In this document: piece after piece, positions 17,448-26,800 of the stretch
Layout: every line of letters starts with the position of its first letter
Numbering within the stretch: position 1 is the stretch's first letter
Source: Prevotella sp.
Lineage (GTDB): Bacteria; Bacteroidota; Bacteroidia; Bacteroidales; Bacteroidaceae
Direction: 5' to 3'
Assembly (NCBI GenBank): GCA_017430675.1
Contig: JAFRMM010000079.1
Span: 1-59,150, forward strand
Length of the DNA stretch: 59,150 nucleotides
Notes under the pieces: model-generated
What the model saw: only the letters and a program-made list of their open reading frames with translations
Database searches by the model: none
What the model was told of the DNA's origin: nothing
Program-made: the position numbers and the translations under genes

Positions 17448-18727
17448 TATTTGATATATCGTTCTACTGCTTTCAACAAATCAAGGAAGAACGACCGCTC
17501 TGCATCGCTAATCTTTTCAAGCATATCGGCAAGGTCATCGTAAGTGTATGTCTCACCAGCGCGGCGTTTGAATACTTTGGAAGCCTTATAGCCAAAGTCA
17601 CGCCACATATCTCCAATCTCAGTGATACGAAGGGAAAAGTCATTCAGTTCGGCAATACCCGTCCGCTCGGATGCCTCCTGCAAGAAGGCCCCATAGACGA
17701 AGCGGAAGCCAGCGCCACCCGTTCCTATTTCCTCCAGCATACGGATTACCTGAACAAGGTAAAGCCGCGCACGACGTTTGCCTTCCTTCTTTTCCCAAGT
17801 ACGCATCTTCCGCGACAAGTACATAATACCATTAACTCCCACGTATGGGAACCACTTGGGTTGCGACGTCATATTCTTGCAGGTATCCTTGATAGCCTTA
17901 AGTACCAACGGTTTCAGAAATTCCACGTCAGGCTTATCCGTCCGCATGTGTTCTGGCAGGTCCTCAGGAATGGACTTGATCCAATACATCTGTCCCATGA
18001 GAGGATAGGCGCCCTTGGCGAAACGAACCTTAATCAGATCCTCACGCGTGATTGTTACCTTCTCTGTGGCATTGGAGTCCAACACACGATAGTCACCGCT
18101 CTCCTCATCTTTGCCGATAATACAGATGTTGTGACCATTGAAGCGGAAGCGGTTTTCAGGAGGATAGTAAGGCAATTCATAGATGCCTACCACACAGCCC
18201 ACAGGTATGCGTTCCTCCAAAATCAACTGGTCGAGTTTGCGCATGGCTTTCTCCTTGCTGAGGAACCGCTGCGAAGCCGACTTGATGCCCAGAAGTCGTG
18301 TGATGCGCTTGAACAACACACCAGGAACAGTGCGGAAAGCCGTTACGGGCATGCCGTTCATCTTGACAAACGTCAGATGGGCGAAGAAAAGACCGCTGGC
18401 CAGGCCGAACACCATCGGTTCCGACAGGTTGATACCATAGAAGCGGAGCAAAGACGAAATGGTGCCGTTCTCACAATGGGCGGCATGTCTGTGATCAATC
18501 TTCAGTTCACTTCCTTGGAACTCTGTCGGCACTAACAACTCCATCTGCCCACGCTCTTCCTTGTCGTTAAGCGTATCAAGAAATATATCCAAGGCCTCTG
18601 TCTTTGGTTCCCAACCGTCACTCCTGACAGCCTCATAGTGCCCGTTATCATCAAGTGCATAGGTCAGGTCACGGATGACACTTCCCTTGTAATATTTCAA
18701 ATCCTGAGGAACATCTTTTTTCTTCAT
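17447..18727 (-). CDS. BtrH N-terminal domain protein (acyl-ACP acyltransferase-like), copy 1
   Basis: 426 residues. AAHCENGTISSLLRFYGINLSEPMVFGLASGLFF (residues about 83-115) is the BtrH-type N-terminal motif, with the Cys expected to act as nucleophile; a further His/Asn-containing segment is FNGHNICIIGKDE. BtrH of butirosin biosynthesis moves an acyl group from a carrier protein to an acceptor amine. Here the likely job is transfer of an ACP-bound chain to a hydroxyl or amine acceptor, for example ester formation between polyene acid and resorcinol; that is a hypothesis. It is a tandem paralogue of the next gene, with long identical stretches (GTGGAGFRF.YGAFLQEA). Confidence 0.8.
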   Translation of the reverse strand: MKKKDVPQDLKYYKGSVIRDLTYALDDNGHYEAVRSDGWEPKTEALDIFLDTLNDKEERGQMELLVPTEFQGSELKIDHRHAAHCENGTISSLLRFYGINLSEPMVFGLASGLFFAHLTFVKMNGMPVTAFRTVPGVLFKRITRLLGIKSASQRFLSKEKAMRKLDQLILEERIPVGCVVGIYELPYYPPENRFRFNGHNICIIGKDEESGDYRVLDSNATEKVTITREDLIKVRFAKGAYPLMGQMYWIKSIPEDLPEHMRTDKPDVEFLKPLVLKAIKDTCKNMTSQPKWFPYVGVNGIMYLSRKMRTWEKKEGKRRARLYLVQVIRMLEEIGTGGAGFRFVYGAFLQEASERTGIAELNDFSLRITEIGDMWRDFGYKASKVFKRRAGETYTYDDLADMLEKISDAERSFFLDLLKAVERYIK

Positions 18728-18751
18728 ATTGAATTATCTTTATGATTCACT

Positions 18752-19999
18752 TTACATGTAGTTCTTTACCATACGATCAAGGTCGAGGAACAGAGCGCGC
18801 TCTTTCTCTGCAATGATTTGCAAAAGGTCGCCCAAGTCGTTATATGTATATTGATCTTTTTCCCGCCTTTTAATAATACGTGATGCCTTATAGGCAAAGT
18901 CACGCCATAGATCACCAATCTCCGTGATGCGACGGCAGTAATCGTTCAGTTCGTTAATGCCCGTCACATCAGCGGCCTCCTGGAGGAAAGCACCATACAT
19001 GAAACGGAAGCCTGCCCCACCCGTACCTATCTCTTCCAACATGCGCACGACCTGTGCCAGATTGAGCAGCGCCTTGCGTTTGCCCATCATGGTCTCCCAA
19101 TTCCTGATACGCTCCGACAAGTAGAGAATGCCGTTAGTGCCCACATACTTAATAAACTTGGGCTGAGATGTCATATACCAACAAGTTTTATGTATGGACT
19201 TCAGGATGAGCGGCCTGAGATCAGGCAACTGTTCGGGTACTGACTTAATCCAGTACATCTGTCCCATAAGAGGATAGACACCCCCCTTGGGGAATCGCAC
19301 CTCTGCCAGATCCTTTGAACTGATGGTCACCTTCTGCGTGGCGTTGGAGTCGAGCACGCAGTACAGATCGCGCTCCTCATCCTTGCCCATGATGCAGATG
19401 TTGTGGCCATTGAAGCGGAAGCGATATTCCTTGGGCATGTATGGTAAGTCATACATACCCACCACACATCCCACGGGTTTCTGCTGTTTCAGAATCATCT
19501 CGTCAAGTTTTCGCATGGCCGCCTCACGGCTGAAGAAACGCCGCGTCGTGGACTTAATGCCCAACAGTTTGGTGATGCGCATGAAAAGCACACCAGGGAA
19601 GGTGCGGAATGATGTGACAGGCAGTCCGCCCATCTTAATAAACGTGATATGGGTGAAGAACAGGCCACTGGCCAGACCGAAAATCATCGGCTCCGACAAT
19701 TCGATGCCATAAAAGCGAAGCAAGGTGGATATGGCACCATTCTCACAATGGGCCGCCGGCTGATGGCTTAAATTCAGTTCAAAGCCTTTGAAATCATCAG
19801 AAGTATGCATGGTCATACGACTCCTTTCCTCTCTGTCCACATCCTCCTCCAAAGCCAAGTCAAGCGCATCATTCTTCGGTGTCCAACCGTCGCTTTTAAC
19901 CATGTGATAACGTCCATCATTATCGACGGCATAGTTCTGGTCACGCACAATGGCGTCCTTACAATACTTCAAATCCTGAGGTACCTCTTCGATTTTCAT
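18752..19999 (-). CDS. BtrH N-terminal domain protein (acyl-ACP acyltransferase-like), copy 2
   Basis: 415 residues, closely related to the neighbouring copy along its whole length (VPQDLKYCKDAIVRDQNYA, AAHCENGAISTLLRFYGIELSEPMIFGL, GTGGAGFRFMYGAFLQEA). The catalytic HC pair is retained in both, so neither copy looks decayed. Two intact copies suggest two acylation events or two different acceptors. There is a 24-nt gap to copy 1 and a short gap to the darB-like gene upstream. Confidence 0.8.
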   Translation of the reverse strand: MKIEEVPQDLKYCKDAIVRDQNYAVDNDGRYHMVKSDGWTPKNDALDLALEEDVDREERSRMTMHTSDDFKGFELNLSHQPAAHCENGAISTLLRFYGIELSEPMIFGLASGLFFTHITFIKMGGLPVTSFRTFPGVLFMRITKLLGIKSTTRRFFSREAAMRKLDEMILKQQKPVGCVVGMYDLPYMPKEYRFRFNGHNICIMGKDEERDLYCVLDSNATQKVTISSKDLAEVRFPKGGVYPLMGQMYWIKSVPEQLPDLRPLILKSIHKTCWYMTSQPKFIKYVGTNGILYLSERIRNWETMMGKRKALLNLAQVVRMLEEIGTGGAGFRFMYGAFLQEAADVTGINELNDYCRRITEIGDLWRDFAYKASRIIKRREKDQYTYNDLGDLLQIIAEKERALFLDLDRMVKNYM

Positions 20000-20009
20000 C
20001 CTTTAGATC

Positions 20010-21146
20010 TCAGCAAACAGTCATCATCATGTAGGAATAGGAGAAGCGGGCACTCTCTGGCACCATGACCAGAATCTTCTGACCCTTCTTCAACTTACCA
20101 GAATACAACAACTCCTCTATCATGGCAAAGGGCGATGCAGAGCCGATATTTCCCACCTTGGACAGATTCAGGAACCATTTCTCCTCAGGAATAAAGAATC
20201 CCCTGTTCTTCGATTCCTCCAGAATCTTATCCTTGAAGAACATCGAAGAGAGGTGTGGCAGGAACCAGTCGATATCGTCGGGCGTGAAATGATACTTCTC
20301 TCCCATCTGCAAGAGATAAGTGACGCCTAAGGGTACAACATGCTCTCCGAGCATACGAACGTCTTGCTTAAGGGCGAAGATTGACTCCGTCAGCCATTCC
20401 TCACTTGGGAAATCCGCCCAACCCTTCAGTTTGCCGTCAGCATCTTTCTCAGCACCGGAATACATACAGGTCTCCTTGGTATTGGCAAACGACGTGATGT
20501 CAATCCAGTCAATACGAAGGGAGAGATCCGACTCGTTGGTTTTTTCCTGAAGCAGCACGGCCAGGGCACCATCAGACAGCATCCAGCGCAGGAACTCCTT
20601 CTCGAAGGCCAGCATGGGTTGGTTTTCCAACAGAACCAGTTTCTCTGATTCCTTCTGGAAATAAGAGGCCCTCATCCAAGCAGACGGACGTTCTGAAGCA
20701 ACAACCACTGCATTCTTCGCTAATCCGAGTTTTGTGGCCATATAGGCATACTTCAGAGCATCAATGCCTGAACAGCAGGAGCCTGCGAGTGAGACCACCT
20801 CTATATTCTTATTACCACCAAGTTCACCATGTACCATAACGCCATGTGACGGCAAAACCTGTTCTGGAGTTGCTGTACCACATGCCAACAGATCGACATC
20901 GTCCAATGACAGGCGTTCATCCAGAAGTCCACGAACTGCATTAGCAGCCATTTGGACATTGGTATGGGTTGTGTTCCCTTCCTTATCCATGGCATAGTAT
21001 CTCTGTTTGATGCCATTACGACTCAACACGACCCTACGTGCCTTTGACGGTTTTCCATCAACCATTCCCAAATAACACTCCATATCATCATTCGGTACGG
21101 GGTCGTTCGGAAAGAACTTGGCTGCTTTCGTTATGAATACATCCAT
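20010..21146 (-). CDS. darB: DarB-like ketosynthase III (dialkylresorcinol/cyclohexanedione-forming)
   Basis: 378 residues of the KAS III fold. A complete Cys-His-Asn set is visible: Cys in LAGSCCSGIDALKYA (about residue 121), His in DWFLPHLSSMFF and Asn in KVGNIGSASPF. In characterised dar systems this ketosynthase condenses a beta-ketoacyl thioester with an unsaturated acyl thioester to give a 2,5-dialkylcyclohexane-1,3-dione, which is then aromatised to a dialkylresorcinol. The adjacent DarA-like gene and the rest of the cluster make this assignment stronger than homology to FabH alone. A FabH-type starter enzyme is the alternative. Confidence 0.85.
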   Translation of the reverse strand: MDVFITKAAKFFPNDPVPNDDMECYLGMVDGKPSKARRVVLSRNGIKQRYYAMDKEGNTTHTNVQMAANAVRGLLDERLSLDDVDLLACGTATPEQVLPSHGVMVHGELGGNKNIEVVSLAGSCCSGIDALKYAYMATKLGLAKNAVVVASERPSAWMRASYFQKESEKLVLLENQPMLAFEKEFLRWMLSDGALAVLLQEKTNESDLSLRIDWIDITSFANTKETCMYSGAEKDADGKLKGWADFPSEEWLTESIFALKQDVRMLGEHVVPLGVTYLLQMGEKYHFTPDDIDWFLPHLSSMFFKDKILEESKNRGFFIPEEKWFLNLSKVGNIGSASPFAMIEELLYSGKLKKGQKILVMVPESARFSYSYMMMTVC

Positions 21147-21163
21147 AATGATATATGTATTTT

Positions 21164-22054
21164 TTAGAGATTACAATCTATCTGTTGATGATCACGAACA
21201 CGATGCAAAGGATATGTCAGATAAAAGAACACCTGTGCGAATGGGGACACTATGAACAAGACCGTCAGAAGGTAGTAGAAAAAGAGATTTGTTCTGAAAC
21301 GCCGTCTCTGATCTCCGAAGTCCCCCTTCCGTCGTATGAACTTGGCCCAGAAGCCAAACATACGATGACCCGCCTTTTCCAAGAACAATACCGAGGGCTG
21401 ATACTGAATGGCACCCACAGATAAAAGGTTTGTCTGCAAATGATTCAGGTTTCCTTTCTCCCACACACCTTCCATGAGTTTACCGAAACGGGATGCCGAT
21501 ACGATGTCCTTCTGGGAGATGCCAGCACTGGGTAATAGCCATGACGCCCCCTTCTTTCCATATATCAGCCAACGGACAATCGTGACAGCACTGATCAGAT
21601 TGGCCCTCTGATCCTGTAGGACGATATGTCCCACCCAGTTTGCCTCGGCCGCCTTCAAATAAACCTTTATCTTACGACTCGTCATCAGCCACATATTCCG
21701 ACAGGCATTGACAAACACAACATCTTTTCCTTTCAGATAGTCTTTTACATGCTGATCTTCCAAGAATGACTGAAGGGGGAGTGATGGAGAAAGAAACCAT
21801 GATTGTCCCACCACCAGCACCATGTCTGCATCTTCTATATCTGAGAAATCTATTGGTCGTATCCCAGAGGGCGGCATCGCAAGACGCGTCTCCGGAAACA
21901 CAGCAAAGAACTTTTCTTTGGTCCATGGAAAAGGATAGTCCTGCAAAGGTATGATCTGCTTATAAATGACAGGACCTGTCACTTCACTACAAATATGCTC
22001 TGCAACGTCGAGTGCCTGTCCGCTCTGGCTATAATAGAACACCGCTACCTTCAT
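21164..22054 (-). CDS. darA: DarA-like dialkylresorcinol biosynthesis protein
   Basis: 296 residues with a flavodoxin-like N-terminus (MKVAVFYYSQSGQALDVAEHI, a phosphate-binding loop for FMN) and VLVVGQSWFLSPSLPLQSFLED. The C-terminal quarter contains a hydrophobic segment (NLFFYYLLTVLFIVSPFAQVFFYLTYPL), suggesting membrane association. Proteins of this type pair with DarB and are annotated as dialkylresorcinol condensing enzyme; their role is thought to be oxidation of the cyclohexanedione to the aromatic resorcinol. It starts 1 nt from the stop of the FAD oxidoreductase and is followed by darB. Confidence 0.85.
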   Translation of the reverse strand: MKVAVFYYSQSGQALDVAEHICSEVTGPVIYKQIIPLQDYPFPWTKEKFFAVFPETRLAMPPSGIRPIDFSDIEDADMVLVVGQSWFLSPSLPLQSFLEDQHVKDYLKGKDVVFVNACRNMWLMTSRKIKVYLKAAEANWVGHIVLQDQRANLISAVTIVRWLIYGKKGASWLLPSAGISQKDIVSASRFGKLMEGVWEKGNLNHLQTNLLSVGAIQYQPSVLFLEKAGHRMFGFWAKFIRRKGDFGDQRRRFRTNLFFYYLLTVLFIVSPFAQVFFYLTYPLHRVRDHQQIDCNL

Positions 22055-22055
22055 C

Positions 22056-23543
22056 TCAACTCATCTTCTTTAATTGAGAGAAGAGTTCCTCTCGCGTCAG
22101 CACTTCCGAACAGGTGACCATGCTGCCAGCCAAGACCCCCAACATACCATGACAGGTAATGCTCTGTCCCGTCAGTAACAGATTGGGGATTTTAGTCCTA
22201 CTGCTAATGCCCACCTGTCCAAAATCATTCACATCTTTCGCTATGCCATACATGGCTCCTTCAGGAATGTCTGTATAATCCAGATAGGTCAGGGGCGTTG
22301 ATGTATAGTATTGATCTATCTGGTTAGTGATTCCAGGTATTTCCTGTTCCAAGGCAGCGATAACCGCTTCTGCTTTCCTTCTCTTAAAAGTCTCATATTC
22401 CTCACCACGGTGGCCGACATGAGTACCATACCACCGCTGCATCTCATCAAATCGCATATAGGTGAGTATCTGACCCGTCTCTGCATAGGTCGGATTCTTC
22501 TCATGGCAGAAATGCATATAGAGAAGATACTTGGGCCAGGAACGCTCATCATAGTCTTCACATCCCCAAGTCGTATCGGTACGATAAAAGAATAAGTTAC
22601 TGTTCAAATACTTCACTGTATTCTTCTTGAATTTCAGATAGACCGTAAAGGCCGAAGTGGTGTTTCTGACACTTTCTACCCGTTTTCTATAGGCTGGTCG
22701 GATGAGGTGACTATCAATGAGTGGCATCGTACGGGCCGGATGGATGGCACTGATAACCAAATCAGCAGGGAAACGTTCGCCTTCGGCCGTAATGACAGCC
22801 GTTGCTCGTGACTCATCACATTCTATCTTTTCCACCTTATGTCGTACCAATACCCGACCTCCTTTTCCCTGAAGAGACTTCAGAAGAGAATCTGCGACCA
22901 GACTACTACCCCCCACGATGCGGAAGGCACTCTGATTATAGAAATCGAAGATCAAGGCATGCGTAAAGAATGGCGTACGGTCTTTTTCTCCTGCATATAA
23001 AGGCTGTATCCCTGCAAGAACCTGCCGTAAGAGAGGATCACTGATGACACTATCGATCACCTCATTGACACTGGCAATCTGATAATCTGCATTGACATTC
23101 AAATCCACATCACTATTGAGAGAGTGCATCGCTGCTGATGATGTCACCACTTGAATCAAATCATAATATTTCGCCAATTCATCCTTACTTTGTGGAAATT
23201 GCTGTGCAAGGGTGTTGATAAAGTTCTCTCTCCCATTAGCAAACCTGAAATGGTCGCCTTGGAACGAAACCACATCATACCCCCCAGGATTAAGCCTTTC
23301 CAATGGGATATCGGCTCCAATATCCAGATAATGCCATATCGTGTTGAGCGTCTGACCAGGATCGGCACTGCCGATATAGTGCATACCTGTTTCAAAGACG
23401 GCATCTCCCCGTCGGAAACATTGGAGACAGCCGCCAATCTGGACTCCCTGCTCCAATATGGTGACCTCATACCCATTCTTCGCAAGGACACAGCCACAGG
23501 ATAACCCGCCTAAGCCACTACCTATGATGACGCACTTCTTCAT
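22056..23543 (-). CDS. FAD-dependent oxidoreductase, phytoene desaturase (CrtI)-like
   Basis: 495 residues. VIIGSGLGGLSCGCVLAKNGYEVTILEQ (GXGXXG at residues 8-13, with the acidic Glu at the end of the second strand) is the dinucleotide-binding fold of the CrtI/CrtN/amine oxidase family. The C-terminal MYGIAKDVNDFGQVGISSRTKIPNLLLTGQSITCHGMLGVLAGS matches the FAD-closing motif. In a polyene cluster it could desaturate, isomerise or oxidise the polyene or the resorcinol precursor; the exact reaction is unknown. The first 26 nt overlap the acyltransferase gene upstream. Confidence 0.85.
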   Translation of the reverse strand: MKKCVIIGSGLGGLSCGCVLAKNGYEVTILEQGVQIGGCLQCFRRGDAVFETGMHYIGSADPGQTLNTIWHYLDIGADIPLERLNPGGYDVVSFQGDHFRFANGRENFINTLAQQFPQSKDELAKYYDLIQVVTSSAAMHSLNSDVDLNVNADYQIASVNEVIDSVISDPLLRQVLAGIQPLYAGEKDRTPFFTHALIFDFYNQSAFRIVGGSSLVADSLLKSLQGKGGRVLVRHKVEKIECDESRATAVITAEGERFPADLVISAIHPARTMPLIDSHLIRPAYRKRVESVRNTTSAFTVYLKFKKNTVKYLNSNLFFYRTDTTWGCEDYDERSWPKYLLYMHFCHEKNPTYAETGQILTYMRFDEMQRWYGTHVGHRGEEYETFKRRKAEAVIAALEQEIPGITNQIDQYYTSTPLTYLDYTDIPEGAMYGIAKDVNDFGQVGISSRTKIPNLLLTGQSITCHGMLGVLAGSMVTCSEVLTREELFSQLKKMS

Positions 23544-24273
23544 TCTTTTTCAGATAAACACCATGCAATCTCTTGGTCATTTCCCGATACCCACACACTT
23601 GTTGTGGATCATCACGGTGAATCCTTTTCATGACTTCTAATGACATGTGGCCAGGATGGAGATGAAACGACTCCTTAGGCAGTACCTGACCAAATCCGTT
23701 GATAAAAATGGGTACGATATCCAGGTTAAGATTCTCTGCCAAATAAAATGCGCCACGATGGAAACGCATAATCTGACTATCTGGGGAACGGGTGCCTTCT
23801 GGGAAAATCACCACAGAGTAACCCTCCTTGACCTTTCCCTCGATGTTCTGCATCATCTGATCCGTATCTGTAATAGGGAAATAGTCCGCATAACGGATGA
23901 CAATGCCATAGAACGGGTTATGCCATACCCACTTTTTAGTCAGGATGATCAGATTGGGGGTCAGCATCATAATAGCCATCAGATCCAAATGAGACTGGTG
24001 ATTGCTGATAATGACAGACGGTTTCTCAAAAGTCTCACCCTGAGGGTTACTATATGAAAACGTGGTACCAGGCACATGATTGATCACGAAGCGGGACTTA
24101 TGCTGAAGGATGGCATGATACTTCCTTTTATGCTCCTCAGTAGGCCCTCCCAACGTGATGAGGAAGAAGCCTCGTACCGTCATATCGATGGCGAAGCCTA
24201 TGAAGTAGCAGAAGGAGAATACCGTATAGGCCGTCTGCCTCATAATGTACCATGCCCTACTCATTAGAACCAT
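23518..24273 (-). CDS. 1-acyl-glycerol-3-phosphate acyltransferase-like (PlsC family) protein
   Basis: 251 residues with a hydrophobic N-terminus (AYTVFSFCYFIGFAIDMTVRGFF). The PlsC blocks are clear: ISNHQSHLDLMA (HX4D, block I) and VVIFPEGTRSPDSQ (block III, FPEGTR). It should acylate a hydroxyl group at the cytoplasmic membrane face. Its location between a glycosyltransferase and a desaturase-like enzyme suggests it attaches an acyl or polyene chain to a lipid acceptor, not general phospholipid synthesis; this is inference. Confidence 0.88.
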   Translation of the reverse strand: MVLMSRAWYIMRQTAYTVFSFCYFIGFAIDMTVRGFFLITLGGPTEEHKRKYHAILQHKSRFVINHVPGTTFSYSNPQGETFEKPSVIISNHQSHLDLMAIMMLTPNLIILTKKWVWHNPFYGIVIRYADYFPITDTDQMMQNIEGKVKEGYSVVIFPEGTRSPDSQIMRFHRGAFYLAENLNLDIVPIFINGFGQVLPKESFHLHPGHMSLEVMKRIHRDDPQQVCGYREMTKRLHGVYLKKNEEVRHHR

Positions 24274-25019
24274 CTTTTAATGCATCGTGCCAGACATCTG
24301 GGGAAACCATAAACAAGTGCTGTCACGCACAGGACAGTATTGAGGATGCTGATTCGCACGAAATCATAGACAGGACGGAAATGGCTGACCCTCTCCCCTA
24401 CTGGCGGGTAATACACTTTCACGGGCACGGAACTAATCTGGACACCAGCCCATGCGGCAAAGACCAACAACTCCAATTCTGCTTCATAACGAGAGGTGAT
24501 CAGGCTTAAACCTCGTAATGAGGACAACGTATAGAGCCTGTATCCGCTCTGGGTGTCAGAGAGGTTGATGCCTGTCTGCAAACGGAACCAGAAATTAGAG
24601 AAACGATTGGCAAATGTATTTTGCCGTGGCATATTCTTTTCCGTCAGATTACGGCATCCAACGATGATACCATCAGGACATTTTTCCATCTCTTTTATCA
24701 AGCATGGAATATCGTCTGCAAAATGCTGACCGTCTGCATCTATCGTGATGGCATGGGTAAATCCCATATCCTTTGCCTTTTTAAAACCTGCTACCAGTGC
24801 ATGGCCCTTTCCCCTATTCGGCTGATAGGAAACGATGTGTATGCTCTCAGATAGAGATTGAAGGACATCAAGCGTCCCGTCTGTACAACCATCGTCAACG
24901 ACAATCAACTGATCGCAATACGCCATCACGTCCTGTACCACCTGACTGATGGTCTGGACGTTATTATACGTCGGGATGATTACACACAGTTTTCTATCCT
25001 TCAAACCTGCTGACATCAA
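24264..25019 (-). CDS. Glycosyltransferase family 2
   Basis: 251 residues of GT-A fold: CVIIPTYNNVQTISQVV at the N-terminus, LIVVDDGCTDGT, and the metal-binding DXD in ITIDADGQHFADD. It resembles the dolichyl/polyprenyl-phosphate glycosyltransferase subgroup. Aryl polyene clusters commonly contain a GT2 domain, either fused to or beside an acyltransferase; here it is a separate gene overlapping the acyltransferase by 10 nt and the hotdog gene by 4 nt (ATGA). Sugar donor and acceptor are unknown. Confidence 0.88.
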   Translation of the reverse strand: MMSAGLKDRKLCVIIPTYNNVQTISQVVQDVMAYCDQLIVVDDGCTDGTLDVLQSLSESIHIVSYQPNRGKGHALVAGFKKAKDMGFTHAITIDADGQHFADDIPCLIKEMEKCPDGIIVGCRNLTEKNMPRQNTFANRFSNFWFRLQTGINLSDTQSGYRLYTLSSLRGLSLITSRYEAELELLVFAAWAGVQISSVPVKVYYPPVGERVSHFRPVYDFVRISILNTVLCVTALVYGFPRCLARCIKRWF

Positions 25020-25384
25020 TCAGATACTTTATAAATCAATGACATCTTTACATATTGATCCTCACCGTCCTCAATACTCACACTCGTTTTTAGAAGATTC
25101 TCCTCAAAATCCACTTTAGTAAAAACAAATGTTGGCTCGTCATTAGGGCCAACGGTTTTCCTGAATTTAATATTTACAGCCTCACTCAGCAAGAATTTCT
25201 TGCTGTATTTCTGCTCAAGTATTTCCGTGGCCATCTGCACCAGACAAACACCTGGTGTAACAGGATTTCCCGGGAAATGTGCTTTGTAAAGGTCGTGCAA
25301 AGGATTCATCTTCACTTTACAACTGTATGTGCCGTCACTGAAAGTTTCGTCAACAATACTATAAAAGTCATTTATCAATTTCAT
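25016..25384 (-). CDS. FabZ/ApeI-like hotdog dehydratase
   Basis: 122 residues, a single hotdog domain. AHFPGNPVTPGVCLVQMATEIL is the FabZ active-site loop with the catalytic His (HFPGxPxxPG), but the position usually held by the catalytic Glu on the following helix is Gln (LVQMA). It may therefore be a variant dehydratase or need a partner subunit; the other two hotdog proteins of the cluster keep a Glu at that helix but lack this His. Expected role: removal of water from 3-hydroxyacyl-ACP to build conjugated double bonds. Confidence 0.8.
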   Translation of the reverse strand: MKLINDFYSIVDETFSDGTYSCKVKMNPLHDLYKAHFPGNPVTPGVCLVQMATEILEQKYSKKFLLSEAVNIKFRKTVGPNDEPTFVFTKVDFEENLLKTSVSIEDGEDQYVKMSLIYKVSD

Positions 25385-25835
25385 TTTGAGTCTTTATTGG
25401 AGTAAATAGATAGTTAATTTTATATCTCTCATTACAGACACTGATATCGCCATTGGGCATGATGTCAAGTCGCCTCTTCTTTTTTACAGCATTCTCACCA
25501 CGACCAATATTTGACAATATGAAGGAGAAATCTCCTTTTAATACCTTTCTAATATACCATTTATCAAGAGGACCAATCACATTGAGAATCTGAGCCTTGC
25601 CATTGTCATAAGTGAAATCAAACACCTTTACACCAAACTCATTAATGATCGTTCCCACAACATGAGCATCTGCTTCCATATTCATAATACATATCGCCGT
25701 CACCTCATGTCCCCTCACCTGCATCAGCAGATTATACTCTTTGCAGACAACGGAATCATTCAAAATCTGCGACGCATGAACAGGATTCTGGCATGTCAGC
25801 AACAGAACACTAATCAACAGCAAACATCTTCTCAT
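25368..25835 (-). CDS. Small exported protein of the aryl polyene cluster
   Basis: 155 residues from MRRCLLLIS at 25835; an ATG four codons upstream is also possible. A signal peptide (LLLISVLLLTC) ends at LLTC-QNPVHA, so it may be a lipoprotein with an unusual Thr before the Cys, or be cleaved after VHA. The rest is beta-rich (VVGTIINEFGVKVFDFTYDNGKAQILNV). No family is recognised with certainty; in proteobacterial aryl polyene clusters a small exported DUF3261-type protein occupies the equivalent position beside LolA. It overlaps the LolA-like gene and the hotdog gene. Confidence 0.65.
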   Translation of the reverse strand: MRRCLLLISVLLLTCQNPVHASQILNDSVVCKEYNLLMQVRGHEVTAICIMNMEADAHVVGTIINEFGVKVFDFTYDNGKAQILNVIGPLDKWYIRKVLKGDFSFILSNIGRGENAVKKKRRLDIMPNGDISVCNERYKINYLFTPIKTQNEIDK

Positions 25836-26442
25836 TAATAGGAGCATTGGCCTTAAGATTATTCAGGTTGACAAGTGTCTCGTCACCAGTCTTTTCAATC
25901 ATCTTTACACTGCTAACCATGGTTAAAGCAGGATTGAAATAAATTTCTATCAACTGATAGACCTGCTTCACTTCCTTTTTCTTGGGATAGAGTTTTGCAA
26001 AATAGCCTTTTTCTGATTGATATACCTCAACTTTGAAGTCAGATGCGCTCTTCAGACCTCCACCAGTAACGGTATTGAGGATAATGTTGGTAATCTGACG
26101 GAAGATCTTATTGCCCTGGACATTGATGTCCTGAGTAGATTTGGCTGATTTGATACGCACCTTATCGCCATTCATGATAAATGTATAATCATAAGGTGAG
26201 GTATATTGCCACCGCAGTTTGTCTGGTTGTTTGAAGTACATCAAACCAGTGGATTTCATCTCCCTTTTCAATAGTTTCATACGCTTGGTCTGTGTGAAGT
26301 CGCACTGCATACTCTTCGTGGCCGAAGCCGCCTTGTCGATCTTCTCAACCAGTTGTTTCTGCTGCTCGGCTGTCAGTTTCGTCTGTCCACTTACACAAAG
26401 CGAAAAGACAGCAACTAATACTATCAAAAACAATCGTTTCAT
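25810..26442 (-). CDS. LolA-like outer-membrane lipoprotein carrier
   Basis: 210 residues with a signal peptide (MKRLFLIVLVAVFSLCVSGQ). MQCDFTQTKRMKLLKREMKSTGLMYFKQPDKLRWQYTSPYDYTFIMNG is characteristic of the LolA fold in pigment and aryl polyene clusters. It probably shuttles the hydrophobic product through the periplasm after MMPL export to the outer membrane. The end overlaps the small exported protein gene by 26 nt, and it starts 1 nt after the small DMT gene, consistent with a dedicated export module. Confidence 0.85.
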   Translation of the reverse strand: MKRLFLIVLVAVFSLCVSGQTKLTAEQQKQLVEKIDKAASATKSMQCDFTQTKRMKLLKREMKSTGLMYFKQPDKLRWQYTSPYDYTFIMNGDKVRIKSAKSTQDINVQGNKIFRQITNIILNTVTGGGLKSASDFKVEVYQSEKGYFAKLYPKKKEVKQVYQLIEIYFNPALTMVSSVKMIEKTGDETLVNLNNLKANAPINEKMFAVD

Positions 26443-26443
26443 T

Positions 26444-26800
26444 TCATTTTGCTATTAATATACAACCAGACATAATTAAGAACACGCCAATCCATCTGGT
26501 CATAGGTATCTGTTCGTGAAAGAAGATGATGGCAGCGAACATGCCCATCACGTAACTGAGACTGACCATCGGATAAGCCATACTGAATGGGAAATGCTTG
26601 ATGATATACATCCACAGGATGGAACCAGCCCCATAGCACAAACCACAGCAGATGAACTGCCAGTTCGTAAACAGCCTCAGGAAATACTGCCACGTCAATG
26701 AGAAATCCCCTGCTTTCGTCAGACCGTACTTCATCAGCACCTGCCCACCTGAAAGCAGCATGCACTGAAGGATTGAAATGGGTAACAGTTTCAATATCAT
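26444..26800 (-). CDS. Small four-helix DMT superfamily membrane protein
   Basis: 118 residues, four hydrophobic helices (PISILQCMLLSGGQVLMKYGL; FICCGLCYGAGSILWMYII; MAYPMVSLSYVMGMFAAIIFF; WIGVFLIMSGCILIA). The size and the AYPMVSLSYVM motif resemble SMR/ArnE-type half-transporters, which flip lipid-linked sugars or export small molecules as dimers. In this cluster it may flip a glycosylated or acylated lipid intermediate. The start overlaps the ketosynthase-like gene upstream by 4 nt (ATGA). Confidence 0.78.
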   Translation of the reverse strand: MILKLLPISILQCMLLSGGQVLMKYGLTKAGDFSLTWQYFLRLFTNWQFICCGLCYGAGSILWMYIIKHFPFSMAYPMVSLSYVMGMFAAIIFFHEQIPMTRWIGVFLIMSGCILIAK

